Shown here in pieces: positions 34,364 through 54,088 of a DNA stretch of 64,000 nucleotides (positions within the stretch are counted from its first letter, which is position 1; the number at the start of each line of letters is the position of its first letter). The position numbers and the translations under genes are program-made. This DNA comes from Vicia villosa (Eukaryota > Streptophyta > Magnoliopsida > Fabales > Fabaceae): positions 123,942,920 to 124,006,919 of the forward strand of contig NC_081185.1 in assembly GCF_029867415.1 (NCBI RefSeq), written 5' to 3'. The notes below the pieces were generated by a model. It was not told the origin of the DNA, searched no databases, and saw only the letters and a list, made by a program, of their open reading frames with translations.

Positions 34364-34880
34364 TGATTTTGCAGAGAATGGATAACGAGAGAGATGAGTT
34401 TAGCAACTGTGTGTTTAAGGGTGTAGATTGATGAGAGTGATTGAACGGTGTAGATTGAATGAGTTTATCTTCATTCTATTACACCTGTGTGTTGGTTATA
34501 AGTTATTAGTTATTCAATAAATTTTAAAAAAATTATAATAATAGCGATCAAAGTTGTGCAGACACAGAGACATTGAACATGTGGCTCTAATGCAATTCTC
34601 ACTTTTTGGAATAATTTTGATTATTGATAGACGTGGTTAACTATTGAAAACGTAAAGATATAATAGCCATGGATATTAAGGTGTGGAGGGGAAGGACACC
34701 TCAAATTAGTGAAGTGTGGGCTTGCTTTTAAACGAAACTATTATTTGATTTATATTAGTAGTATTGTTATTAATGGGGGTATTAATAGACCTTATATTAT
34801 TAATATGTTATTGGGCTTTTGTGTATTTGGACTTTTAACATCTATTATGGAAATTATATATGTAGTGTCTTTGACACAAT
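34364..34880. other. CCB1 upstream region
   Basis: Contains the presumed promoter of CCB1 (minus strand). No clear motif beyond AT-rich stretches. No gene seen. Confidence 0.4.
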
Positions 34881-34883
34881 TAA

Positions 34884-35196
34884 GAGCATACACATCGGTG
34901 GGTGCTACTCTAATTTTAATGTAAATGTGTAAGTGGAAATGAATATTTTATTATCCAGGGGTGGTTTACCAATGCGACTGTAGTCAAAAAAAGCCACGGT
35001 GCTTTAATTGTTTAATTTGTCTTTTACATATACTTGTGAGTATGCAGTAGGGTATGTGGGACCCAATTTAATCTTTTTTATGGATGACATGGATATTTAC
35101 AAAATGTAGTAGAGTGTCCTAAATTATTAAAAAATATAAATAATTAAATGGGGTCCATTTAAGATACTGAATTGGGTGACATGGATGTGGATGCTC
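34884..35196. mobile_element. Tourist-like MITE
   Basis: A 313-bp element with inverted ends GAGCATACACATC / GAGCATCCACATC flanked by TAA (34881-34883 and 35197-35199), the target duplication typical of PIF/Harbinger. No coding capacity. Confidence 0.7.
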
Positions 35197-35199
35197 TAA

Positions 35200-36700
35200 G
35201 GGTATCAAAGAAATCAAAGTTATCTTTTTATCTCTATTTTCTTAGTTTAATTTTTTATGTTTTTCTCTTTTATTGTTGAAACCCTAATTTCATAGTTTTG
35301 ATAGGAATCTTCCTATCAATTGGTGCTTTCATCATGTACTCAAATTCTCCTATTGATTATTCTTATCATACACCTTCATTCCCATATCACTCCACCATAG
35401 ACACCACTCCTACCACACCCCCTTTCCATCTTTCCCATGGGAAATTTTTTCACCGTACTACACCCATGTTGTATCTTCATCACCAAGTTTGTACTTGAAT
35501 CATGACTTTTCACCACATACTCCTTACTCATATCCATGATACACTCCTCCAGTTTCTCCACAACCATACATTTATCATACATCACCTTCAACATTATACT
35601 CAACTCATTCACCCATTCCAAATCCAACATATCTAGTGCACAAGAAATCATGTAGATTATTTGTTAAGAAAGACAAACAAAAATGCAGAAAAAGAAGGAT
35701 GAACAGAAAATGAATTTTTGAACCAAAAACTCCGACGAAATTTCATCAAGACCGTGATTCTGTTTCGTTTTCGTGTTTTACCGCATCAGATGGGTTTTCT
35801 CGGGGGAATCAAATGGTTTCGAATGATGATGACAAAGAAACATCACCATTTATGTCATCCATAAATTTCATTAATGAGGATGAGAAAGTTCCATCTGTTG
35901 AAGAGAACTCAAATGTTTATAATTATTGATTCTGCTTTGATGGGGAAATATGCAGCTAAATCTTCTATGGGGGACCAGTTGGGTGAGAATTCTTAAAGAT
36001 GTCATTGGTCGTTATATCTCTTAGGGGACCAGATGGGTGAGAATTCTCGAATAAGTCATTGGTTGTTATATCTCTTAGGGGACCCGTTGAGTCAGAATTC
36101 TTAAGGGATCACTAACAGGGTTGGTCAATGTTTTGTTGTTAGTCACTAACAGTTGGCTCGTGCAATTGTAATCATTTCTATGATTAGTGGATAAAGTCCT
36201 TTTCTAAGGCAAAATCACATTGGCGGGTGGACATGAATAACTTTTTCTAAGGGGAACCTGGATAAATGAACGTGTCATCTTTCTAGTTATGCATTATGCG
36301 ATAATGTTTATTTAAAAAATATTTTTCTAAGAAGGGTCAAGTTTTGAAAATCCAATTCAACCCCCCTCATTTCATGTGTTGAATTAAACACTTAACTGTG
36401 TAGAGAGATCCAGGTTGAGAAAAATGTTTAGCTGTAAAGAAATGAATTTTGTTCTAAAACATTGAATCTTCACCAAAGTTGTATACGAAGATTATGAGTT
36501 TCATGATAAAGGAATCCTTAGTAGCAAGGAACCTTGTTTGTAGAAAGTTAATTCTTTACGAGTATGGGATATTTTCAACAATCAGATTAGTCTACCGTTG
36601 ACTTTCTCATTATTGCTCAGTAGGAACTCTTTTGTGTAAAGAAGAGTGAAGTGCTCATTTCCTAAGGCCATGTTTGAATGGTTTGGAGTCAATCATAAAT
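35200..36700. mobile_element. Non-coding region with possible retroelement debris
   Basis: 35300-35660 holds a Pro/Ser/Thr/Tyr-rich stretch following ATCAATTGGTGCTTTCATCATG, the sort of start seen in decayed plant retroelements. 35960-36100 has a roughly 60-bp unit (GGGGACCAGTTGGGTGAGAATTCTTAA) repeated about three times. No intact gene. Confidence 0.35.
35965..36110 (+). repeat. Short tandem repeat, about 3 units of roughly 60 bp
   Basis: GGGGACC(A/C)G(T/A)TG(G/A)GT(G/C)AGAATTCT recurs near 35970, 36027 and 36079, separated by GTCATTGG(T/C)(C/T)GTTATATCTCTTA. Confidence 0.7.
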
Positions 36701-37285
36701 AAAATATCTTTTATAAAATTCTCAACAGTGAATCCTTTACTGTGAGAATAGATCTTCAAGATATCAAAGAAATTGACATTATTCAACAAGATTCAGAAGT
36801 CAGAATCAGATAAGATGTCGTTCAAGGAAAAGACTGCAAAATCAAAAATAAAATCTAGATACAAGATTTTCTGAACTTTTCTCAAGATCATTGGTTGAAT
36901 CAGAATGATGTTTACCTAAAATCATAATTCTTTAAGGAAAAGAATCTTAAGGTGCGGAAGTCTACTTTAGATTCTTAGCATGATGCATTTTATGAAGCTT
37001 TCTCACATTTAAGTATCCATAATATCTATCTCTCATAATCATTGTATGATATTTCGGAAACTATATAGTTAATCTCATATAATAAATGTATTATCTCCAT
37101 TCATTTAACATAATGTTTAATCATTCCTGAATTAAACCTTATTGGATAACATTTATTGGAAACAATGATGTTTTAGCATGCTCGAAACGATCCATGATCC
37201 TAGTCATCACGAGCTCCTTGTAATTTGTAACTGAATTAATGACTCCTTATTCGGTTATTATTTTCATTATGAATCTCTGTGCAAG

Positions 37286-38070
37286 ATGCCTTCTCGAAAC
37301 AGAAACGCTCAAATTTCTACCTCTGTTTCTCCCATCTATTTATATCACTTGAGTCACAACCTTGTTATCCAAACCATACTCAACATCTATGTTCTATCTC
37401 CCTTCAAAATCATGGCAGAAAGAACCTTTCAAGGCGATGAAAACCCACTCTTTACTATCAATGAACAAAGAATCATTTTCAGAAAATTGAAAGCAAGATG
37501 TTAATTTTCTGAAACAAGGACGAACTCAATAGTGGCACAACTATTTTTTTTATGCTCAATGGGAAAATCCTTCCTGACTTGGTGAAGGGATTCTGGATTA
37601 ATGAATTTGTTCCCTATGAAGGAAATGAGATTAGATCCTCTGTGTGTGGATACCCTGTAAGGATCAACAAGAAAACAATTGCTGATGCAATTGGCTGTCA
37701 AGATGTTGGTGCTTCCTCGAATGATTATTTATTCAACTACGAGTTTCATACAAATCTCATTCATAGGTTTCCGCACTCGGTTGAGATTATTCTCAATCCT
37801 CATCTTCGATAATCCTTCAACCTACTTTCAAAGTATAGTTTTAGATTCTCCTATAAAACATGCGTCCAAGGGAAACTGATATGGAAGAACTCAATAATGA
37901 AAATAAACAACTTATATTATTTCTCTCATGTGACATTCGTGTCAACCTTCCCAAGATCATCTTTGACTATCTAAAAAAAACTATATTTGCTTCAAGAAAC
38001 CATATATCATTTCTCATTCCATATGGAATAATGATATCTGAAATTCTCATCAAACAAGATTAGTGAACTG
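37286..38070 (+). pseudogene. Retroelement-associated gag-like remnant
   Basis: From ATG 37411 the frame reads MAERTFQGDENPLFTINEQ, stops at 37501, and resumes in another frame as MLNGKILPDLVKGFWINEFV and VCGYPVRINKKTIADAIGCQ. This resembles coding pieces annotated as plant transposon protein domains in legumes, seen from memory only. Broken by stops and frameshifts. Confidence 0.4.
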
Positions 38071-38499
38071 GATAAGAAATGAAGGGCATGATGATGTATT
38101 GGTAATGAAAATTGTGAAACATTTGGTTATATCGAGTAATCATTGTTAAGATGTTTCTATTCTCATTACTTTGTGTGTAATCACTATATAAATCAATGAA
38201 ATTCGTTTACTATTTGATTAAGTGTAATTATGTGTGTTTTGTTCTGATAAGAAATCATAACTGATTAATTTCATGAACAATTCAAAACATTTGATACTAA
38301 GCTCTAAATGTATCAGCACAACTTCATATGAATTTCATTTGATAATATGTTCTTATCAATGAAAAGAAATATGAACTTGTCAGTCTGTGTGACTAAAGTC
38401 AAGGAACATAGATGTTAAACAAATTCAAGACCAATCTCTCTTTTGTTCTCACTTAGTGACGTTCTAAAAGGCGTAAAAAAGATTTGACGCTTTCACATA

Positions 38500-38880
38500 T
38501 AATTGATTCTATGTTACTTGAATGCTCTAAGGGCTTCAAGGTACACATATAAGAAACCTTCGTGGTAAAAGAATCAACTTGTGTATTTGATGATAATTTT
38601 GACTAGCATAATAAAGGTGGTTAATGTTTTCCCAGATTTGAAGTTTTCTTATGAAGAACCTGAAGAAGAAACTGGTTACTAAAGATGTAATATTTCTGAA
38701 AAGATAATGTATCAAGTTCATCTGACGTTCCACGTGTTCAAGAACTGACGCCTCATGAAGATGTGGTTACGCCTGTAAAATTGATGTTTGAAAATTTAAT
38801 TTTTGAGCAAGAAAAACTCATGTTATAAGAACATTGAGTATTTGAAAAAGGGTAAGATTATCTGAAGATGAAGTGCATCT
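38500..38880 (+). pseudogene. Copia pol fragment in plus orientation
   Basis: Broken frames contain ESTCVFDDNFD-like sequence, resembling the segment between integrase and reverse transcriptase in copia elements (usually ESINVVVDD). Weak and short. Confidence 0.3.
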
Positions 38881-39124
38881 CTTCATCATAAAGACTACCA
38901 AATATTTGTAAGTAATTTCTTTTTAATCTAAAGAGCCTTCTCAATATTTATTGTTGTATAATCAGCCACACTACTCATTTAATTATCCTGCCAAGTTAGT
39001 AGTCATTTATATTACTGATTGATGTTTCGATAAACAACTTCATTGGTAAAATTGCTTGCACGCTACATTTAAAATTTATGTTTGGAATTAATTTGGTGTC
39101 TTATCATCTGCCTTGAAAATAGTA

Positions 39125-40723
39125 AAAATTTATTTCTTCATTTATTTCCATGACGTTGAAGCTTCTGGTGTGACATTTTGGTTTTCTTGCTAGTCTGACA
39201 TTCCCTACAGATTCTTCCTTCTTTAATTTTGAGTTTAGGAATGCCTCTGATAGCTTCTTTAGACACAATCTTCTTCATACCTTTCAATTGTAAATGACCA
39301 AGTTTTTGATGCCATAATTTAACTTCATCTTACTTGGACAACATGCAGGTGGAGGTATCATTGATTCCATGAGGTGTCCATAGGTAACGATTATCCTTAG
39401 ATCTGTCCTTTCATTAGTACTTCATTATCTTTATTGGTGACCAGACATTCAGAATTACTAAAGTTTACCTTAAAACCTTTGTCACATTGTTGACTAATAC
39501 TTATTAATTTAGCAGTCAGACCTTCTACAAACAAGACTCTATCAAGTTTAGGAGATCCTTCACAAGCTAGTTTTCCAACACCTTTAATTACTCCTTTGAC
39601 TCCATCTCCAAAAGTAACATAGTTAGTATTGTGAGGTTTAATATCTTCCAATAGGTTCTTCACACATGTCATATGCATAGAGCATCTAATGTCAAAATAC
39701 CAGTCTTCATTAGATGAGACTTTAAAAAAGGTATGAGCAATGAGATTTTTAACAATATCTCTCACTTTCCATCCCTTTTTAGTTAGTAAAGAATTCACAC
39801 TGGATTATGATGGATGTTTTGGATATCCATGAAGCATGTGACAAACTTGCTCTGAGTGACCATTTATTCCACATAACTGACATTTCCAAGGTTGTAACTT
39901 GAATCTGGTATGAGTTTGATGTGATCTGACTCGATGTTGAGACATCTTGCTCTCATCTTGCATTTTAGCATGGACAAACTTTATCTTAGGGATTTTCTTT
40001 TTATTTTTCACGAGTTGACGACTAAACCTAGTTCTAGTATGTCTTCTTCCTCCTCTTTCCTCTTGAAAAATATCATCTAGCACATCAGGTCCATTATTCA
40101 ACATTCTAACACCCTTGATCACATTATCAAGTTGTGATATTAATGGTGTTACTTTATTTTAGAGTTCAGAGTTATCAACAAGGTATTCTTCCTTCTTAGC
40201 CTGAAGCTTAGATATGATCATTCTTTGTTTCACTCCTATTTGATAAACTTCCTTACTTTTGTTGTATAGATCCCTATAAGAGGCAGTTAATTCATTATGA
40301 GATATTTCTACACTTTTGAAGTTTTCCTTAGAAATTCTATCTACCTGTTAAGGCATTCATAGTCTTAGCAAATTCTTCCTCACCAGATTCATCATCTGAC
40401 CGTGAAATATTCAGTACTTCAGGACATTCTATTCTAGTGTGCCAAAATTATTCACATCCATTGCACTGAATTTCTTTACTTGGATCAGACTTCTCTCCGA
40501 TTTTGAGTTTATTTTGTAACTCATGGTTATTGCTGATGTCAGAAGAGATGTTATAGACATTTGATATTTCCCTTCTTTCTAGTCCCTGTAACATCCTTTT
40601 AAATTGACTTTCAAGTAACACAATGGTGTCTGATAATCTTTCCTCATAATCCATAGTACCAGAAAATTATTCTCCCTGGAGCTCACCCAATAAACATAAT
40701 AGGGTGCCTGCTCTGATGCCAAT
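39125..40723 (-). mobile_element. Minus-strand copia element, gag to integrase, degenerate
   Basis: From right to left on the minus strand: primer-binding site, gag pieces (LSDTIVLLESQFKRMLQGLE; WKCQLCGINGHSEQVCHML zinc-finger-like), the protease start (WYFDIRCSMHMTC), YVTFGDGVKGVIKGVGKLAC and LISISQQCDKGF, GAG-pre-integrase (LWHQKLGHLQLKGMKKI), and the integrase zinc finger (CQTSKKTKMSH) near 39150. Stops and frameshifts separate the blocks; reverse transcriptase and RNase H are missing. Sirevirus-like by overall style. Confidence 0.7.
40710..40723 (-). other. Degenerate primer-binding site of the copia element
   Basis: The minus strand reads TTGGCATCAGAGC, one mismatch from the initiator-Met tRNA site TGGTATCAGAGC, next to the LTR. 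Confidence 0.6.
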
Positions 40724-41790
40724 TGAAATTCTGGCACTTGCAACACAGATGCCAATACATATTTCTCAACACACACAATGTCATGACAAATTTTATAACA
40801 TCACCTGCTGACACAAAACATATTGTATAGAAAAATAAACTGCAAAAAGATAAACAAGACAATCAATTGTTAAGCCAGTTCGGTGAAACTTCACCTACTA
40901 TAAGGGCTTCCAAGTCAGGAAGGAAATTCACTGTAATAGTATTAGTTTAAAGCCTAAACAGTCATTGTTTACAACTTATCACCTAATCATTATTTCTATG
41001 CAATTTCTACATAGGAACCTCCTATATATGAGAATCTGCTCCCACTTCCCACAATCACCTCATTGATTAAAGACACCTACAATTCCAACAATTGTACTAA
41101 AAATCAATCACAATCCTAGTGACTAGAATAACCAAAACAAAAAGATTACACTTTCAAATAAACAATACTTGGTCTTGCTTAAAAGCTCCAACCAAGGACA
41201 ATACTCAACTGTTTTGCTTAAAAGCTTCAAAAGTGAGAACAACTAGTCTACCTCAACGTATCAGAAGATACATGAGTGACATACATACAAAAACACACGA
41301 AGGACTCGAACTCCTCTCAAAACCTAAACCCTTATTATACTCATATTTTTCTTCTTGTGAATGCTTGCTATACTAGGTTTAACAAGTATCTTTTTATAAA
41401 CTCTTGTAGTATGGGCTTGGACACTTGAATCAAATACAATCTTCTCTTTTTTCAATTAGGGGTAAGATCTTCACAAAAAATAGGAACAAATCAAATCAAA
41501 TCAAGTCATATCTTGGCTTCCTAAAAAAGTCTCCAAGATCCTTTTTACGAAACTCAATTAAATATGCATTTGTCCTAAAAACTTCTTGATTGGCTGCGCC
41601 TGTATAAGTGCCTAAATCTTCCAAAACCTCATATTTTTGCAATCAAATCTCCAAGGATTAAAATCCAGTATGATCTGTCATGATGTTTTGGTATAACATG
41701 TCACAACATCTGGCAGAACATCTTTAAAAACTCATGACAGCAGAATCTGTCATGACAGTTGGTCAAGATGTTACAACATCCTGCTCAACA
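40724..41790 (-). repeat. Putative 5' LTR of the minus-strand copia element
   Basis: On the minus strand it would run TGTTGAGCAGGATG ... CCAGAATTTCA, about 1067 bp, directly followed by the primer site. It contains repeated CATGACAG / ACAACATC motifs. The outer edge is placed by the TG...CA rule only; no second LTR is visible. Confidence 0.5.
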
Positions 41791-43030
41791 TCAGTTAAGA
41801 ACCATGTTTTCGCAAAATTAATGCCAACCACAAAATCATGAATCTTATTATTAAATAACAAATGTGTATGATTTATTGTGGGATTGATTTATAAATGACT
41901 TATGATGTAAGTTTATTATAAAATGTCAAATTTCTTCCAACTTACTGTAAAATGGTGTAAAATACTATCACGAGGTTAATCTCGAGATTGAAATATGAAA
42001 CTTTGATTTTATGGAAACACAGAAAATACGCATGCATGGTTAATCCAGATATTGAAATTCAAACCAGTTTTTGATAAAAATGGAATGCCCCGGTCATGAA
42101 ATCATTTTTGTTGTAGAATGAACGCTTATGAATTTTGAAATTCAAAACATATGAAGGGTATTTTGAAGTTTTTGTATGGTGTGTGAGTAGTAAACAACAT
42201 CCTATATTTTCGCAATGTAATTGTTAAATTAATTTTTTTAATAAAAATTTGCTAATTACAATTGTATAAAGTTGACAATTATTTATATTTGTTTTGTCTA
42301 TAAATAAAGTGACAATAACCATAAAGACACACATAAATACAAATGCGAGGTTCTAAGTTCAAACTTAGACAAAGTGTTTAGTCTAACACTAATGGCAATC
42401 ACTTAGCTTTCTAAAGTCTTTATTATTGTTCAAATTAAATCATAAAATATATTTACATTCAATAATTTTTTTCTAAAATAAATATTATTTTGTTAGACAT
42501 TTATTTATATTTATACATTAATTTAAATAAATTATTAATATTTATAAATTAATAATTTTTATTACAAATATATTTAATAAAAATGTTTAATTCAATAACT
42601 AAAATTAATATGATATAACGAGTATAATGCACTATTTAGTATAATAACTATATACATAATTATTTTTGTTGGTATAATTAATAATCGCTATTTAAATGTC
42701 AATAGATCTTAATAATTGACAAAAGTCAATATTGTTAGCTTGAATGTAAATACTAGAGTTTGAATTATAGTTCTCAAAGTTGCGTATGAGTTTTCAATAA
42801 TTATTATCAATTCGTTTATCGATTAAGACAATTATTTGAATATTTTTTAATGAAAATAATAGTAACATATTGCAAAATTATGTATTTATAGAGTAATATT
42901 TTATTTTTACAAAAAATAAAATATTTTTTTTGACAAATAAAAAGGAAACAAAGAAAGTTACTATGCAAGGAAAATATAAATGATAAATGATAAATGATAT
43001 GAAGAATACTAGTAAACAACTCTTTAAGAT
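41791..43030. other. AT-rich intergenic region
   Basis: No gene or classifiable repeat seen. Very AT-rich, especially 42200-43000. Confidence 0.5.
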
Positions 43031-44967
43031 GAGTAGGGTAAATTAATAAATCGTTGAAGCTGAGCCGAGTCGAGTCGGCCGAGTTCGCGCGAAATACGAA
43101 AAAACCGGGTGGAAGAATAGGCCAAGCCACACTCGTCTCATTCACTGTCACTCACTCACAGTCTCGAATTCAATTGTGGTCTGTGTTCCTTCCATATTTC
43201 CATTCCAACCCCATCCATCTTTTCATAATCCCAAATTACCCTTCTTTCTCACTCTCTCTCATTCTTAGGTTATCGTCTTCTCCTTACACTCGTTCAATTT
43301 CATTCCCCCCGTTAAATTTATCAATTCGATTTTTCCTCTGCATACTCAAACCTTCCTCTTTCATTCTCACCACCGTCCACAATTTCACTGGTAATTTTTG
43401 TGAGCTTTTTAATTTTTAATTTTTTTTGGTTTTAGGGTTTCAATATTCTACGGTAAACGTGATTTCATGATAATTCATGAATTTTTTATTATATTTTTTC
43501 CAGTTCTCGGGTTAGATGTTCGTGGTGGATTACATGCAGAGAAAATATTTAAATGTGAGTTTTGTTATTTTTCCATTGTTTTTCTTCGAATTGTTTGGAT
43601 TTAATTTATTATTTGTTGTTATTTTAGTATTTTTTATTTGGGAGGGGTGGAGAACCGTTATAGTACTGATATGGTAGTGTGAGTTTAGCAATATATCTGT
43701 TTCTTATGGTGATTGAATGTTTTAAATATTTGAATTTAATGGTGAAGTTGAGAGGAGGAACAAAGTCCTAATGACAAGGGTTTTCTATGAGGGATGGATG
43801 GATCATGAATGTATACTGTAAATTGGATTTTTACACTACACTCTTAGTCAAAGTGGGTTTTAGACTCAGCATTGTGTGATTTTGTCGATATGAGCTGCAT
43901 TGTACTTTTATTAAGATTAAAATTGTGTGTTAGAGAGGCTGATTAGTTTGGTCAACTTTCTAACTCATCCTTTGGAAATTACCTTGTAAGTTGAGGATTG
44001 TCCTCATTTATAAACTTATGTTCAAGCCACTTTTCATCCAATTCGAGATTGCATAGTGACTTGATAGCAGAAACCTGAAGACGAGTGGTCCAACGATTCT
44101 TTGATATACTCTGATATCATCTTAGAATTTTAGGTTGAGCCTAACTCAACCTTACAAAGCCAACCTGCCCAAATTTTTATAGACACTGCACAAACCATAT
44201 TTCTAGGCAATGCGGGATTAAATTCACCGCTTCACACCCAACACAATGAAGGTGTTGGAGACTGTAGTGAAGGCAATCTGCTGCAATTAGATAGGTCAGG
44301 ACGGACTGCAAAGGCGGAATTTCAAACACACCGCCTCACGCTCAGGCCCCAGTGAGCCTGAAGTGTAGATGATGCGGGAAGCTCAACAACATATCTAGGA
44401 TAGGCTCTGATAACATTGTAGAAGATATTTCTCATATATTTTAATGTTGTAATTACAATTAAATAGTTAATCCGTTTATATAGTAAATTCTAGACCTAAT
44501 GAGCCACAAACTACAAAATAAAGTAACCACAAAAATGACTATTCACAGTCTAATATTTACAATAGGCATTATCATAGACTTTGATCATTATGGCCACAGA
44601 AAATTTTCCTATAAGCAGTTCTTATTCTTATTATGTGGAATAGAGGTAATAATGGAATGGAAACTGTTTGCCAAACGTGATCTCTTTTGTTATTCCTTAT
44701 CCTTGGCTTCTATGGTAAATTGGTTTTCTTCAAAAATTGAATTGTTGAATTCTTTTAAAGGAATGAATTTTACTAAATGAAATTGCCTATATTTTTGAGA
44801 GAATTGGATTCAGAGGCATGGACTCGGAGAATCATCTTAAAATTGAATCTCTTTTCTTTTGGTGCTTGTTAGGTTGCTTACAGATGAAAGTTGTTCAGTA
44901 ACAGTGAACAGTCTGGTATTTTGCTTCATACTTGTGTAGTGTTCTGCTCAGTAATATTCCACCTTAT
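43031..44967 (+). promoter_or_regulatory. Promoter and 5' untranslated exons of the NFRKB-like gene
   Basis: A GC-richer patch with GAGTCGAGTCGGCCGAGTTCGCGCG (43067-43092) precedes a CT-rich leader. A first non-coding exon probably ends at 43390 (CACTG|GTAATT), a second spans 43504-43554 (CCAG|TTCTCG ... AAAT|GTGAGT), and the third starts at 44873 (TTAG|GTTGC). These splice sites are inferred from consensus only. Confidence 0.45.
43950..44410. mobile_element. Legume dispersed repeat in a 5' UTR intron
   Basis: Contains TTTTAGGTTGAGCCTAACTCAACCTTACAAAGCCAACC and ATTAAATTCACCGCTTCACACCC, phrases I recognise from a repeat common in legume introns. No coding capacity; class unknown. Confidence 0.4.
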
Positions 44968-51625
<6,658 letters not shown>

Positions 51626-52572
51626 AATATGTTTTACCTAATTTAGCATAGTTAGTTTTTGTGACTGGAGCAAGATCCACCGAAGGGTTACATATCCTGA
51701 GATGAGATAGGTTTCTGTAAATAACTATACCATGATCACAAGTTAGCACCATGTACATATCTAGATGTTAGATGTGCTGGAAAGAGAAAGCAGAGGCAAG
51801 TTAAGTAAGCTTAAAATTTCAGGCTGATAGGGAAGTTAGATATTTCATTCTTAATTTTGAATTATTTTTTAATGTTTCTAGAGAGATTCTTTAATAATCT
51901 TGAAAGGTATCAAATGCTGAAAGCAGATGCCTCTTTTTGAGCTATATTTTTGTTCTTTATCAGGTATGAACATATTCTAATTTTTTTGGTAACCTTTTCA
52001 GAACAGTTATCTCTTTATGAGCTTTTATTTATTAATTGTATTATACTATAACCTCTATCTGTCTTTTGATATTCTGCCGCAATGCGTTATATACAAGCCA
52101 ATAAATATAATGGCTCATAAGAAGTATGTAAAGCTTTACCAGGGAAGATATTTGAATTATTGCATTCCACCTTCACTAGCTGGAATGGGGCCATTTGTCT
52201 TGTTGGTTTCTTCACAACCACATATCATATGAAAGATAATGAATATGAAAATACATTTTCAATTTTGTTCCAAAAATATTAGTTTGGGTAAATCAGGCAC
52301 TAAAGGCTTTAGCAATTTACTCCTCTCAAATTTGTAAAATAGTAATTTAGTTTTGAATATTAGCGATTTTATTATATTTTCATGGGTTTACTTCATATTT
52401 TCCGAAACTATATATTGTCTTAATGTAGTAACAATTTTCAAAAATAATTAGAAGGTCTATTATTAATTTTCATAGTTTTTTTTTTTGCTGAGTTATTCAG
52501 AAACTGATATGGTCAAATTTCATCCCAGATGTTTTTCTGTTCATCCATCAGGAGATTCAGGACCACAATATA
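51626..52572. other. 3' UTR and spacer after the NFRKB-like gene
   Basis: AT-rich; the transcript probably ends within a few hundred bases of the stop. No other gene seen. Confidence 0.5.
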
Positions 52573-53026
52573 GGGGCCGTTTGTTTTGGCTTTTTTTAAA
52601 AATGATTTTTATAGTGTTATCAAATCTTGCGAAATTTTTTTTTATAAAGAAACTTTTTATAAAAGCTTCAAATGAAAAATCTGTTTGAATAGTTATTCTT
52701 AAAATGTGATTTTAGATATTTCATTTATTTATGGAGAAAAAAATTGGATATCAAAATTTCAAAAAATCACTTAATTTTGAAGCTATTTCAAATAGATTTT
52801 CGTAAAAATCATTTTTGAAATACTACTTTTTGAAAAAATTATGATTTTGACTAAGTTTTGGTCTTCAATTATGTATGTTTATGTTATAGGATGTCAAATT
52901 AAGTGTTTCATTTAAAAAAAAACAAATATAAAAAAACTTATAATATTTTAAAAAACGATATTAAAAAATCTATTTTCAAAAATACAAAAAAAAATCCATT
53001 TTTTTAAAGGTGAAACAAACTGGCCC
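52573..53026. mobile_element. Tourist-like MITE with GGGGCCGTTTG ends
   Basis: Inverted ends GGGGCCGTTTGTTT / GGGCCAGTTTGTTTC, flanked by ATA on both sides (52570-52572, 53027-53029). Poly-A/T-rich interior (AAAAATGATTTT palindromes). Confidence 0.6.
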
Positions 53027-53427
53027 ATATACACACATTACAAGCCATCATACAAACCTAGAGATCTTAGGAATTCCAGCAATTAAACGCACTTATAATC
53101 AAGCTAAAACTCTTCAATAGGTAACAACAACGACAGACAACACCATACAAATAAAAATAATATCTCAATAATTTCAATAACATCTTCCCCTAAAGTTGAC
53201 TTAACACCTTCCCCTAAAATCGGAGTGCCAAGATCTCGAATGATCAACTTATTCCATCGATTAACGCATCCCGAACAAAGTGAGAATCAACTTCAATAGT
53301 TTTGTTCGATCATGAAATACAAGATTGAGGTATATGCAACATTGATATAATTGCATCCTTTTTGAATGACTAACCACCAAATCATCTTCTGCAGAAGAAC
53401 AACAAGTACTATTTTAACTCACATGCA

Positions 53428-54088
53428 GAGTTGTCAAAATAGACTACCCGGTCCTAAACGGGCCGGCCCTCGCAGGCCTTGGACTTTTTAGGGTTAAAAA
53501 AAAAGGTCCTATGTAAAATGGGCTCGAGATTTACTACCCGAGCCCGACCTTAGATGGGCTTCGGACTACCCGGTCCTAAATAGACTTTTTTATTTAAAAA
53601 AAATTAAAATAAAAACTCCATAATATTTATTATAAATAAAATTAAAAACTATGTTATTTTAAATATAATACATTTTTAAGTACTATATTATCACTTATAA
53701 ATACTATAATGTGTTTCTAAATATAATATATGTCTAAATTGTATAAAATAATACTTGATATTTATTATAAGAGAAAAACTAATATAATACGATGAAAAAA
53801 TGTTTATTATATTAATGTATAATATTTAAAAGAGAAAGATTGAATAGAATAGAGATAAAATTAATGAAGTGAGAAAAATCAATATGTAATTTTGGAGTAA
53901 GATAATATAAATATTAATATATTTTTTTTAAATTTATAATTATGCGGGTCTAATGGGCTACCCACGGTCCATATGGGCTAACTCTAATGGGTGGCGGACT
54001 TTTCAGGGCTTGGCTAAAAAGGCCCTGAAAAATATGGGCTCTAATTTTAAGGCCCAAGCCCTATGGGTTAGCCCATTTTGACATCTCT
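53428..54088. mobile_element. hAT-like MITE inside the copia element
   Basis: About 660 bp with inverted ends AGAGTTGTCAAAATAG / AGAGATGTCAAAATGG and a flanking direct repeat around ACATGCA. It splits the copia RNase H region, whose frame continues on both sides. Interior carries the ACCCGGTCCTAAA / GGGCTAACCCATAGGGCTT motifs typical of this legume family. Confidence 0.65.

Noticed and set aside
34212..34431. Small frames overlapping CCB1 exon 1
   Set aside because: Shadow frames of the transit-peptide exon in other phases or on the other strand.
44499..44780. Separate small gene before the NFRKB-like gene
   Set aside because: Lies in a 5' UTR intron next to a dispersed repeat; no motif and no codon bias.
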